Source: Paraburkholderia bannensis (GTDB lineage: Bacteria; Pseudomonadota; Gammaproteobacteria; Burkholderiales; Burkholderiaceae). From it: a stretch of DNA of 64,000 nt. The notes under the pieces are model-generated. The model ran no database searches. It was not told the origin of the DNA and saw only the letters and a list, made by a program, of their open reading frames with translations. This document shows positions 7,408-15,394 of the stretch, in pieces (position 1 is the first letter of the stretch; the number at the start of each line of letters is the position of its first letter). Both the position numbers and the translations under genes were made by a program. The stretch spans positions 1 to 64,000 of the forward strand of contig NZ_JACHBW010000022.1 of assembly GCF_014200455.1 (NCBI RefSeq). Reading direction: 5' to 3'.

Positions 7408-8796
7408 ATGAATCTGAACGATGCGGGCAAGCTGCCGCTCAACGAGCCAGCCGGCGTGCCGCGCTTTGCCTCGGCCGAGGAAGCGCAGAGCTGGCTCAGC
7501 CAGCAGGGCGTGAAATATGTATTGGCGCAGTTCGTCGATATTCACGGTGTCGCCAAAGCCAAATCGGTGCCGCTCGCGCATCTGAAAAGCGTGCTCAAGG
7601 CCGGTGCCGGTTTCGCGGGCTTCGCGATCTGGGGCGTGGGCATCGAGCCGAATGGTCCCGATTACATGGCTGTCGGCGATCTCGCCACCCTCACGCCGGT
7701 GCCGTGGCAACCGGGCGTAGCGCGCATCGTCTGCGACGGTCATGTCGATGGCGAGGCCTGGGCCTACGATTCGCGCGTCACGCTCAAGCGTCAGACCGCG
7801 CGCCTCGACGCGCGCGGCTGGACCTTGTTTACCGGGCTCGAACCGGAATTCTCGCTGCTGCGCCGCTCGGCCTCGGGCACGCTGGAGCCGTGCGATCCGA
7901 GCGATACGCTCGCCAAGCCCTGCTACGACTACAAGGGCCTGTCACGCACGCGCGTGTTTCTCGAACGCCTTACGGAATCCATGCGCGCGGTCGGTATCGA
8001 TGTCTATCAGATCGACCACGAAGACGCCAACGGTCAGTTCGAAATCAACTACACGTACACCGATTGCCTGACTTCCTGCGATCACTACGTGTTCTTCAAG
8101 ATGGCGGCCTCGGAGATCGCCAACGATCTGGGCATGATCTGCTCGTTCATGCCGAAGCCGTTCGCGAATCGCCCCGGCAACGGCATGCATATGCATATGT
8201 CGATTGGCGACGGCAGGCGCAATCTGTTTGCCGATTCTGGCGACGCGCTGGGCATGGGGCTTTCGAAGCTCGGCTATCAGTTCACGGCGGGGCTGCTCAA
8301 GCACGCGCCCGCGCTCACGGCGCTGTGCAATCCCACCGTGAATTCGTACAAGCGCCTGGTGGTGGGCCGCTCGCTCACGGGCGCGACGTGGGCGCCCGCC
8401 TACGTGAGCTATGGCGACAACAATCGCTCGACCATGGTGCGCATGCCCGGCGAGCGCATCGAACTGCGCCTGCCCGATGGCGCGTGCAATCCGTATCTGG
8501 CGACGGCGGCGGTGATCGCGGCGGGTCTGGACGGTGTCGACAGCGATCTCGATCCAGGCGCGCCCTCCAACGAGAACCTTTACCAGTGGTCGAGCGAAAA
8601 GCTCGCGGAACACGGGATTGCGGTGCTGCCGCAGAACCTCGAACAGGCGCTCGACGCGCTGGAGGCGGACACGCTGATCTGCGAAGCGCTCGGTCCCGTC
8701 GCGCAGGAATTCATCAAGCTCAAGCGCATGGAGTGGCTCGAATACATGCGCCATGTTTCCGACTGGGAACTCAAGAGCTACCTCGAATTTTTCTAA
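7408..8796 (+). CDS. glnT: Glutamine synthetase-like ligase (GlnT / gamma-glutamylmethylamide synthetase type)
   Basis: 462 residues from ATG 7408 with AAGGAG six bases upstream. It has a GS beta-grasp N-terminus (VKYVLAQFVDIHGVAKAKSVP) and the catalytic barrel with LEPEFSL, DHEDANGQFEINY, GNGMHMHMS, NSYKRLV and the R-x-ELRLPDGACNPYL motif. It is shorter than GlnA and of the GlnT/GmaS class, which ligates ammonia or methylamine to glutamate with ATP. The glxB-glxC-glxD genes follow directly; in methylotrophs and rhizobia the same association marks the N-methylglutamate route, where GmaS makes gamma-glutamylmethylamide. Whether this enzyme prefers methylamine, ethanolamine or ammonia cannot be read here. 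Confidence 0.85.
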   Translation: MNLNDAGKLPLNEPAGVPRFASAEEAQSWLSQQGVKYVLAQFVDIHGVAKAKSVPLAHLKSVLKAGAGFAGFAIWGVGIEPNGPDYMAVGDLATLTPVPWQPGVARIVCDGHVDGEAWAYDSRVTLKRQTARLDARGWTLFTGLEPEFSLLRRSASGTLEPCDPSDTLAKPCYDYKGLSRTRVFLERLTESMRAVGIDVYQIDHEDANGQFEINYTYTDCLTSCDHYVFFKMAASEIANDLGMICSFMPKPFANRPGNGMHMHMSIGDGRRNLFADSGDALGMGLSKLGYQFTAGLLKHAPALTALCNPTVNSYKRLVVGRSLTGATWAPAYVSYGDNNRSTMVRMPGERIELRLPDGACNPYLATAAVIAAGLDGVDSDLDPGAPSNENLYQWSSEKLAEHGIAVLPQNLEQALDALEADTLICEALGPVAQEFIKLKRMEWLEYMRHVSDWELKSYLEFF

Positions 8797-8807
8797 GGAG
8801 AACTTTT

Positions 8808-9716
8808 ATGTGCGGAATCGTAGGCTTGCTGGTGAAAACGCCGGCGCTACGCGAGCGGCTCGGCGAACTGATGGTGCCGATGCTGATCGGCATGACCGAG
8901 CGTGGTCCCGATTCGGCGGGCCTCGCCGTGTTCGGCAAGGAACTCGACGCGAGCCAGCGAAAACTGAGCCTGTACTCGGGTTTCACCGAGGAAGGCGCGC
9001 AATTCCCGTGGCAGGCGCTGCTGGACAAGCTCAATAGCGCGATGGATGTGACCGCGCGCATCGAAGCAAAATCGAATCACGCCGTCCTCACGCTGCAAGG
9101 CAGCGCGGAAAACGTGAAGGCGTGGCTCAACGAAACGTATCCGAAGCTCTATCTGCTTTCGACGGGCCGCTCGATCGATCTGTACAAGGACATCGGCTCG
9201 CCCGCGGAAGTGGCCGGGCGCTACGACTTTTCGAAGCTCAAGGGCTCGCATCTGGTCGGCCATACGCGCATGGCGACGGAATCGGCCGTCACGCCCGACC
9301 GCGCGCATCCATTCACGGCGGGCGAGGACTTCTGTCTCGTGCACAACGGCTCGCTGTCGAATCCCTATGGCGTGCGCCGCAAGCTGGAGCCGCTGGGCAT
9401 TCGCTTCGACACGGACAATGACACGGAAGCCGCGTGCCGCTTTCTCGAATGGCGTCTGCGCGAGGGCGACGCGCTGCCTGAAGCGCTGCAAAAGGGCTTC
9501 GAGGAACTGGACGGTTTCTACACCTTCCTGATGGGCACCGCGAACGAACTCGCGCTGATCCGCGATCCGTTTGCGTGCAAGCCGGCCGTCGTGGCCGAAA
9601 ACGACGACTACGTGGCGATTGCTTCCGAGTTCCGCTCGCTCGCGCATCTGCCCGACATTCGCAACGCTAAGGTTTTCGAACCCGCACCCGAGGAGATGTA
9701 CGTATGGAAGGCGTGA
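8808..9716 (+). CDS. glxB: Class II glutamine amidotransferase, GlxB / methylglutamate synthase subunit A type
   Basis: 302 residues starting MCGIVG, with Cys2 as the N-terminal nucleophile of class II (Ntn) amidotransferases. GHTRMATES, DFCLVHNGSLSNP and DNDTEAACRFLEW are the family's substrate-channel motifs. It is homologous to the amidotransferase domain of glutamate synthase but stands alone as one of three split subunits with GlxC and GlxD. It should release an amine from the gamma-amide of glutamine or gamma-glutamylmethylamide. It starts 11 bp after glnT with AAGGAG upstream, and overlaps glxC by 13 bp. The same frame stays open far upstream inside glnT, but that part is not coding. 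Confidence 0.9.
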   Translation: MCGIVGLLVKTPALRERLGELMVPMLIGMTERGPDSAGLAVFGKELDASQRKLSLYSGFTEEGAQFPWQALLDKLNSAMDVTARIEAKSNHAVLTLQGSAENVKAWLNETYPKLYLLSTGRSIDLYKDIGSPAEVAGRYDFSKLKGSHLVGHTRMATESAVTPDRAHPFTAGEDFCLVHNGSLSNPYGVRRKLEPLGIRFDTDNDTEAACRFLEWRLREGDALPEALQKGFEELDGFYTFLMGTANELALIRDPFACKPAVVAENDDYVAIASEFRSLAHLPDIRNAKVFEPAPEEMYVWKA

Positions 9717-10393
9717 TTTTCGATCTGGAGCAACAGGGCGTGCGGGAACTGAACCAGTACCTGCATGGCGACGCCAACGCACTGCAAGGCCAGCAAATCA
9801 GCGTGAGGTCGCCCAATGGCGCGCACAACATCGCCGTGGGCGTGGACGCGGACGTCGAGGTGCGCGTCGAAGGCCATGCGGGCTATTACGCGGGCGGCAT
9901 GAACAAGCACGCGACCATCGTGATCGAAGGCAGCGCCGGCACCGGCGTGGGCGAGAACATGATGAGCGGCAAGGTGCATGTGCGCGGCTTTGCGTCGAAT
10001 GGCGCGGGCGCTTCGGCGCACGGCGGCCTGCTGGTGATCGACGGCGATGCGGGCCTGCGCTGCGGCATCTCGCTCAAGGGCGGCAACATCGTGGTGGGCG
10101 GCTCGGTGGGCAGCTTCTCGGCCTTCATGGCGCAGGCCGGTCGCATGGTGATCTGCGGCGACGCAGGCGACGCGCTGGGCGATTCGCTCTACGAAGCCGT
10201 TTTGTATGTGAAAGGGGCAGTGAAGTCGCTGGGCGCGGACGCGCAATTCGAACCGATGACCGCTGCGGATGTCGCCGCGGTGCGCGAACTGCTCGACGCC
10301 GCCGGTCTCGACCACGATCCTGCGCAGTTCCGCCGCATCGCCTCGGCCCGCACGCTCTACCACTGGAACGCCGACGCGGACCAGGAATATTGA
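9704..10393 (+). CDS. glxC: GlxC / methylglutamate synthase subunit B, GXGXG-repeat protein
   Basis: 229 residues made mostly of right-handed beta-helix repeats as in the C-terminal GXGXG domain of glutamate synthase (AGYYAGGMNKHATIVIEG, GTGVGENMMSGKVHVRG, GAGASAHGGLLVIDG, GRMVICGDAGDALGDSLY). The domain is structural, linking the amidotransferase and synthase parts. It starts inside the end of glxB (ATG 9704, GAGGAG upstream), a 13-bp overlap implying coupled translation. Confidence 0.9.
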   Translation: MEGVIFDLEQQGVRELNQYLHGDANALQGQQISVRSPNGAHNIAVGVDADVEVRVEGHAGYYAGGMNKHATIVIEGSAGTGVGENMMSGKVHVRGFASNGAGASAHGGLLVIDGDAGLRCGISLKGGNIVVGGSVGSFSAFMAQAGRMVICGDAGDALGDSLYEAVLYVKGAVKSLGADAQFEPMTAADVAAVRELLDAAGLDHDPAQFRRIASARTLYHWNADADQEY

Positions 10394-10438
10394 AGCCTCG
10401 TCAGGCTCCGCTGAACCTTATAGATCGAGAAGGTCCCC

Positions 10439-11800
10439 ATGGAAACCAAACCGGTTCATTTCGCGCGTCTGCAACAGGAAGAGTCCAGCACCTTCGACCG
10501 CAAGACCATTGATTACATCCACACCGCCGCGCAGCGCGGCCTCTATGAAATCCGCGGTCTCGGCTCGAAGAAGACGGTGCCACACTTCGACGATCTGCTG
10601 TTTCTGGGCGCCTCGCTTTCGCGTTATCCGCTCGAAGGCTATCGCGAGAAATGCAGCTCGCAGACGATTCTCGGCACGCGCTACGCGAAGAAGCCGATCG
10701 TGCTCGATACGCCGGTGACGATCGCGGGCATGAGCTTCGGCGCGCTCTCGGCGAACGTGAAGGAAGCGCTCGGGCGCGCCGCGACGGCGGCGGGTACGTC
10801 GACCACCACGGGCGACGGCGGCATGACGCAGGAAGAGCGCCAGTCGTCGAAGACGCTGGTGTATCAGTGCCTGCCGTCGCGTTACGGCTTCAATCCCGAC
10901 GATGTGCGTCGCGCCGATGCCATCGAAGTCGTGATCGGCCAGGGCGCAAAGCCGGGCGGCGGCGGCATGCTGCTGGGGCAGAAGGTGAATCCGCGCGTGG
11001 CGTCGATGCGCACGCTGCCCGCGGGCGTCGATCAACGCTCGGCGAGCCGTCACCCCGACTGGACCGGCCCCGACGACCTGGCGATCAAGATCCAGGAGCT
11101 GCGCGAAATCACCGATTGGGAAAAGCCGATCTACGTGAAGGTTGCCGCCACGCGCACGTTTAACGATGTCAAGCTGGCCGTGCACGCCGGCGCCGATGTG
11201 GTGGTGATCGATGGCATGCAGGGCGGCACGGCTGCTACCCAGAGCTGCTTTATCGACAACGTGGGCATTCCCACGCTGGCGGCGGTGCGTCAGGCCGTGG
11301 ACGCGCTCGAAGACCTCAACATGAAGGGCAAGGTGCAGCTGATCGTGTCGGGCGGCATCCGCACCGGCGCCGACGTGGCGAAGGCGCTGGCGCTGGGTGC
11401 GGATGCGGTGGCGATCGGTCAGGGCGTGCTGATGGCGCTGGGCTGCAATAGCGAAAGCTATTTCCAGAACGGCGCGCTGCATTCGGCGGTGGCGGACTAC
11501 GCGGCGCTCAACACCGCGCCGGGCTTCTGTCACCACTGCCATACCGGCAAGTGCCCGGTAGGCGTGACCACGCAGGACGCTGTGCTCGAAAAGCGTCTGG
11601 AGCCGGAGGAGGGCGCGCGCCGCGTGCGCAACTACCTCAAGACGCTGACGATGGAGCTCACCACCATCGCCCGCGCCTGCGGCAAGCAGAACGTGCATCA
11701 CCTGGAGCCGGAAGATCTCGTGGCGCTCACCGTGGAAGCAGCGGCGATGGCGCGTGTGCCGCTGGCGGGCACTTCGTGGATTCCCGGCCTGACGCGTTGA
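10439..11800 (+). CDS. glxD: GlxD / methylglutamate synthase subunit C, FMN and Fe-S glutamate synthase-type domain
   Basis: 453 residues matching the FMN-binding central domain of glutamate synthase: PGGGGMLLGQKVNPRVA, VVVIDGMQGGTAATQ, LIVSGGIRTGADVAKALALGADAVAIGQ (phosphate-binding end of the barrel) and a cysteine cluster C364-x2-C367-x4-C372 (CHHCHTGKCPVG) as in the [3Fe-4S] site. It would reductively attach the released amine to 2-oxoglutarate, giving glutamate or N-methylglutamate, completing a three-subunit enzyme with GlxB and GlxC. A 45-bp gap follows glxC. Confidence 0.9.
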   Translation: METKPVHFARLQQEESSTFDRKTIDYIHTAAQRGLYEIRGLGSKKTVPHFDDLLFLGASLSRYPLEGYREKCSSQTILGTRYAKKPIVLDTPVTIAGMSFGALSANVKEALGRAATAAGTSTTTGDGGMTQEERQSSKTLVYQCLPSRYGFNPDDVRRADAIEVVIGQGAKPGGGGMLLGQKVNPRVASMRTLPAGVDQRSASRHPDWTGPDDLAIKIQELREITDWEKPIYVKVAATRTFNDVKLAVHAGADVVVIDGMQGGTAATQSCFIDNVGIPTLAAVRQAVDALEDLNMKGKVQLIVSGGIRTGADVAKALALGADAVAIGQGVLMALGCNSESYFQNGALHSAVADYAALNTAPGFCHHCHTGKCPVGVTTQDAVLEKRLEPEEGARRVRNYLKTLTMELTTIARACGKQNVHHLEPEDLVALTVEAAAMARVPLAGTSWIPGLTR

Positions 11801-11879
11801 CGCCCTGCGATTTATTTTGAAAAGCAGTCCGTAGTAAATCGGCGTGATAGAAAAGAGGCCGCTGCTCTCAAGGCCGCAG

Positions 11880-11921
11880 CGCGCGCATCGTTGAAGCAGC
11901 TTTCATGCAGCGATGCGTGCG
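11880..11921. promoter_or_regulatory. Stem-loop in the glxD-amt interval
   Basis: An 11-bp stem (CGCGCGCATCG with CGATGCGTGCG, one G-T pair) closes a 20-nt loop, 73 bp before the amt start codon. There is no T-run after it, so it is not a classical terminator. It could modulate or separate amt expression from the upstream operon. Confidence 0.4.
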
Positions 11922-11993
11922 CCATTCATTCGAAGCAGTCCACCACACCAGGCCGTCGCGGCGCTGCCCGAGGCCTTTCTACAGGATCGTGCA

Positions 11994-13385
11994 ATGAAGA
12001 GCTTGAGCAAACTACTCGCACTGATCAGTGCGCTGGCGCTGGCGCTGCCCGCGTGGGCGCAGGGCGCAGCCGCGCCGGTGCCGAACAAGGGCGACACCGC
12101 CTGGATGATCGTCGCCACCTTGCTGGTCGTGATGATGGCCGCGCCTGGACTGGGCCTCTTTTACGGCGGCATGGTGCGCGCGAAAAACATGTTGTCCGTG
12201 CTGATGCAGACGCTGGTGATTTTCTGTCTGCTGGGCGTGCTGTGGGCCGTCTATGGCTACAGCATTGCGTTCACCGAAGGCAATGCGTTCTTCGGCGGCT
12301 TTTCGAAGCTGTTTCTTGCGGGCGTGACGCCCGACACCACGGCCGGCACTTTCAGCAAGGGCGTGGTGATTCCCGAATACATTTATGTATCGTTCCAGCT
12401 GACGTTCGCGGCCATCACGCCCGCGCTCATCATCGGCGGGATTGCGGAGCGCGCGAAGTTTTCGGCGGTGCTGGCCTTCATGGTGCTGTGGTTCACGTTC
12501 TCGTATCTGCCGATCGCCCATATGGTGTGGTACTGGCCTGGCCCGGACGCCTACACCAGCGCGGCCGCTGCGGATAAAGCCAACGCCACGGCGGGCTTCC
12601 TGTTCCAGAAGGGCGCGCTCGACTTCGCGGGCGGCACGGTGGTGCACATCAACGCAGGCATCGCGGCGCTGGTGGGCGCGATCCTGATCGGCAAGCGCAC
12701 GGGTTATGGGCGCGAGCACATGGCGCCGCATAACCTCACGATGACGATGGTGGGCGGCTCGCTGCTGTGGGTGGGCTGGTTTGGCTTCAACGTCGGCTCG
12801 AATCTGGAAGCAAACGGCGCGGCAACGCTCGCCTTCGTCACGACGTTGCTGGCGACCTGCGCGGCCACCGTCGCGTGGACCTTCGTGGAGTGGGCGTTCA
12901 AGGGCAAGCCCTCGATGCTCGGCGCGGTCTCGGGCGCGATCGCGGGGCTGGTCGTCATCACGCCCGCTTGCGGCTTCGTCGGGCCGATGGGTGCGATCGT
13001 GATGGGACTGGTGGCGGGCGCACTGTGCTACTGGGGCGTCAACGGCCTCAAGCGCATGCTGGGCGTGGACGATTCGCTCGACGTGTTTGGCGTGCATTGC
13101 ATCGGCGGGATCGCCGGGGCGTTGCTGACGGGCGTGTTCGCCTCGCCGCGCCTGGGCGGCACGGGCGTCTACGACTATGTGGCCAACAAGGTGGGCGACT
13201 ACGACATGGCCAGCCAGATGATCTCGCAATGCTGGGGCGTGGGCACCTCGCTGGTGTGGTCGGCGGTGGTGTCGTTCGTGGCGTTCAAGCTGGTCGACAA
13301 GGTGTTCGGGCTGCGCGTGGATCAGGAAGGCGAGCGCGAAGGGCTCGACGTCAGCTCGCATGGCGAGACGGCTTACCACGCATAA
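11994..13385 (+). CDS. amt: Ammonium transporter, Amt family
   Basis: 463 residues from ATG 11994 (AGGA seven bases upstream). A signal-peptide-like N-terminus (KLLALISALALALPAWAQ) precedes eleven predicted membrane segments. Amt signatures are clear: AAPGLGLFYGGMVRAKN, the NLTMTMVGGSLLWVGWFGFNVGS block, and DDSLDVFGVHCIGGIAGALLTG near the end with the conserved pore histidine region. It imports ammonium. No glnK gene is adjacent, unlike the usual glnK-amtB pair; instead it follows glxD, so it probably serves retention or import of ammonium or methylammonium for the GlnT/Glx enzymes (inference). Confidence 0.93.
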   Translation: MKSLSKLLALISALALALPAWAQGAAAPVPNKGDTAWMIVATLLVVMMAAPGLGLFYGGMVRAKNMLSVLMQTLVIFCLLGVLWAVYGYSIAFTEGNAFFGGFSKLFLAGVTPDTTAGTFSKGVVIPEYIYVSFQLTFAAITPALIIGGIAERAKFSAVLAFMVLWFTFSYLPIAHMVWYWPGPDAYTSAAAADKANATAGFLFQKGALDFAGGTVVHINAGIAALVGAILIGKRTGYGREHMAPHNLTMTMVGGSLLWVGWFGFNVGSNLEANGAATLAFVTTLLATCAATVAWTFVEWAFKGKPSMLGAVSGAIAGLVVITPACGFVGPMGAIVMGLVAGALCYWGVNGLKRMLGVDDSLDVFGVHCIGGIAGALLTGVFASPRLGGTGVYDYVANKVGDYDMASQMISQCWGVGTSLVWSAVVSFVAFKLVDKVFGLRVDQEGEREGLDVSSHGETAYHA

Positions 13386-13458
13386 CGGGCAAATGAATCG
13401 CCCACGGCGGCCGCCGCGCTCGCGCGCGGTTGGGCGGCAGGGCGGGAGAAGGCATAAT

Positions 13459-13470
13459 ATGGCATGCCAT
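13459..13470. promoter_or_regulatory. GntR/FCD operator candidate ATGGCATGCCAT
   Basis: Perfect 12-bp palindrome 82 bp upstream of the gntR start codon. It fits ATGGNATNCCAT, also found twice before the second GntR operon at 15253 and 15295. Confidence 0.6.
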
Positions 13471-13551
13471 GGGCAGGCGGGCGCTCCGCGCGTCTGCCGC
13501 CGATGGAGTGTGCCATCGTTCTTGCCAACCCCTACCCGCCTTCCGCCGTCC

Positions 13552-14238
13552 ATGTCCGACCTGAAAATCGACCGTAATGCCAAGACCCTGCGCGAACTCA
13601 CGCTCGACAAGTTGCGTGGTGCGATCGTGCAGGGCTACTTCCGTCCTGGCGCGCGTCTCGTCGAGCGCACGCTGTGCGACGAACTCGGCGTGAGCCGCAC
13701 GGTGGTGCGCGAAGTGCTGCGCCATCTGGAAACCGAAGGGCTGGTGGAGACCGTCGGCCGCCAGGGGCCGGTGGTTGCGCGTCTCGATCCGCAGCAGGTG
13801 AGCGAGATCTACGAACTGCGCGGCCTGCTCGAAGCGCATGCGGCGCGCGCCTGCGCCGAACACTCGACGCCTGAGCTGGTGAAGGAACTGCGCGAATTGC
13901 GCGCGGTGATCGAAGCGGCGTTTGTCGATCAGGACCTGCCACGCGTGCTCGACTACACCGAACGTTTCTACGACGCCCTGTTCCAGGGCGCGGGCAAGAG
14001 CGTGTCGCTGGGCGTGGTGAAGACGCTCAATGCGCGTATCAACCGGCTGCGCGCGCTCACCATTGCCACGCCTGGGCGCAGCAATGATTCGAACCGCGAG
14101 ATGAACGCCATGCTCGACGCCATCGAACGGCATGACGGCGATGCGGCGGCGGCGGCGTCGTCGGCGCATATCCGGCGTACTGCGGAACTGGCGATGGCCG
14201 CGCTGGCGGGGCTCGACGAGGGCGATGGGGAGGCGTGA
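13552..14238 (+). CDS. GntR-family regulator, FadR/FCD subclass (copy 1)
   Basis: 228 residues from ATG 13552. Winged helix at about residues 10-75 (TLRELTLDKLRGAIVQGYFRPG, then ELGVSRTVVREVLRHLETEGLV), then an all-helical FCD effector domain with the usual metal/ligand pocket region. The HTH recognition helix differs by one conservative residue from that of the second FCD regulator at 20425 (SRTVVREVLRHLE versus SRSVVREVLRHLE). It follows amt by 166 bp and is preceded by a palindromic operator, suggesting autoregulation and possibly control of the nitrogen module. Confidence 0.9.
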   Translation: MSDLKIDRNAKTLRELTLDKLRGAIVQGYFRPGARLVERTLCDELGVSRTVVREVLRHLETEGLVETVGRQGPVVARLDPQQVSEIYELRGLLEAHAARACAEHSTPELVKELRELRAVIEAAFVDQDLPRVLDYTERFYDALFQGAGKSVSLGVVKTLNARINRLRALTIATPGRSNDSNREMNAMLDAIERHDGDAAAAASSAHIRRTAELAMAALAGLDEGDGEA

Positions 14239-14256
14239 TCGCTTCAGGCGCGAGCG

Positions 14257-14820
14257 TCAGCCGCCCGCACGGCGGTCGCTGTGCAGCAAGCCATAAAGCG
14301 CGCTATCGGTGACTTCTTCGCCGACGATCCAGCGCTCGCGCAGCAAGCCTTCGCGCCGGAACCCGAGCCGTTCCAGCACGCGCGCAGAAGCCAGGTTGCG
14401 CGGATCGATATCCGCTTCGATGCGATGGAGTTTGATCGTGTCGAAGGCGTGATCGACAACGGCTGCCGCTGCCTCGCTCATCAAGCCCTTGCCCCAGTGC
14501 CGGCGCTGCAGGCTGAAGCCGATTTCCGCGCGGCGGCACTGCTCGTTCAGATGAAACAGATCGCAGGTGCCCAGCACTTCGCCCGAGTCGAGCGCGGCGA
14601 CGGTGCAGACCAGATTCTTGCCCGCTGACGAAGGCTTGAGCGTGTTGTCTACGCGCGCATGCGCTTCGTCGATATGACGCATCGGCGCAAACGAGAAATA
14701 GCGCATGGCTTCGGCGTCGGACCAGATCGTAAAAAGCGCGGGCGCATCGTCGTGACGAAGCGCGCGGATGCGCAGGCGCGCGGTGCTGAGCGAGACGGGT
14801 TCGAACATGTGATTGGTCAT
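14257..14820 (-). CDS. GNAT-family acetyltransferase (RimJ/RimL type)
   Basis: 187 residues from ATG 14820. It has the acceptor-side start TARLRIRALRHDDAPALF, and the acetyl-CoA loop RRHWGKGLMSEA in place of the usual Q-R-x-x-G/A, followed by NLASARVLERLGFRREGLLRERW, the hallmark of RimJ/RimL-like N-acetyltransferases. Substrate unknown; family members acetylate protein N-termini, amino acids or antibiotics. The start lies one base after the stop of the upstream small membrane protein (TGA-A-ATG), so the two are cotranslated. It converges on gntR with an 18-bp gap. Confidence 0.87.
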   Translation of the reverse strand: MTNHMFEPVSLSTARLRIRALRHDDAPALFTIWSDAEAMRYFSFAPMRHIDEAHARVDNTLKPSSAGKNLVCTVAALDSGEVLGTCDLFHLNEQCRRAEIGFSLQRRHWGKGLMSEAAAAVVDHAFDTIKLHRIEADIDPRNLASARVLERLGFRREGLLRERWIVGEEVTDSALYGLLHSDRRAGG

Positions 14821-14821
14821 T

Positions 14822-15088
14822 TCAGCTTTGGCCTTCGTGCCTGAAACGCTTGAGCACGAGCACGCACAGCGCGGGCACATGGACCACGCCCATGCCGCCG
14901 AAAAGCACCACCCAGGGCGGCGCAATGCCCCCGGACAGCATCGCCGAGATCGTGCCGAACGCCAGACCAACCAGCAGCAACACGGCATGCGCGATCAGGC
15001 GCTTGCGGCGCGTGTCGGTGAAACGCGGGATGCTCACATGAACGTAGATCATGATGAGCAGCGAAACGGTGGCGATGAAAGCGAACAT
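14822..15088 (-). CDS. Small hypothetical membrane protein
   Basis: 88 residues with three hydrophobic stretches (about 1-18, 33-52 and 58-78) and a basic loop TDTRRKRLIAH between the first two. No family recognised. It is the first gene of a two-gene unit with the acetyltransferase. Upstream is the 306-bp region holding the two GntR operators of the divergent operon, so its promoter may be affected by the same regulator. Confidence 0.65.
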   Translation of the reverse strand: MFAFIATVSLLIMIYVHVSIPRFTDTRRKRLIAHAVLLLVGLAFGTISAMLSGGIAPPWVVLFGGMGVVHVPALCVLVLKRFRHEGQS

Positions 15089-15252
15089 GGTATGCGGAGC
15101 GCCTGGGCGCGTGGTGATTCCTGACGATGGTCGCGATGTTACGCGAGGCGTGTTTTTTCTGTGGACCTTGGGGACGCGCGGGCCGCTTTGAATCGATCGT
15201 TCTCTGACCGCTCACGCTATCGCGCCCCAATATCCCGATCTTCATATCTATC

Positions 15253-15264
15253 ATGGTATTCCAT
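15253..15264. promoter_or_regulatory. GntR/FCD operator candidate O1 (ATGGTATTCCAT)
   Basis: Imperfect palindrome fitting ATGGNATNCCAT, just upstream of a TTGACG that may be a -35 element (15269-15274). Its centre is exactly 42 bp from O2. Confidence 0.65.
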
Positions 15265-15294
15265 AATATTGACGGGCTTTTTGTCCGCTATAAC

Positions 15295-15306
15295 ATGGCA
15301 TACCAT
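15295..15306. promoter_or_regulatory. GntR/FCD operator candidate O2 (ATGGCATACCAT)
   Basis: Second copy, directly after TATAAC (15289-15294), a possible -10 element, so it would cover the transcription start. The likely target is the flavin reductase-ABC-gntR operon beginning at 15395. Confidence 0.65.
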
Positions 15307-15394
15307 AATCTCATGCAAGATGAGTCACCGCCCGGGCCAGCAGCAAACCGGGTGAGCAGCGGAACGCAGCCCGGCCGCCCCTAAGGAGTACGAG

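Noticed and set aside
12012..13610. Long minus-strand frame opposite amt
   Set aside because: The plus strand encodes a textbook Amt protein; the minus-strand frame has no motif and low-complexity H/R content.
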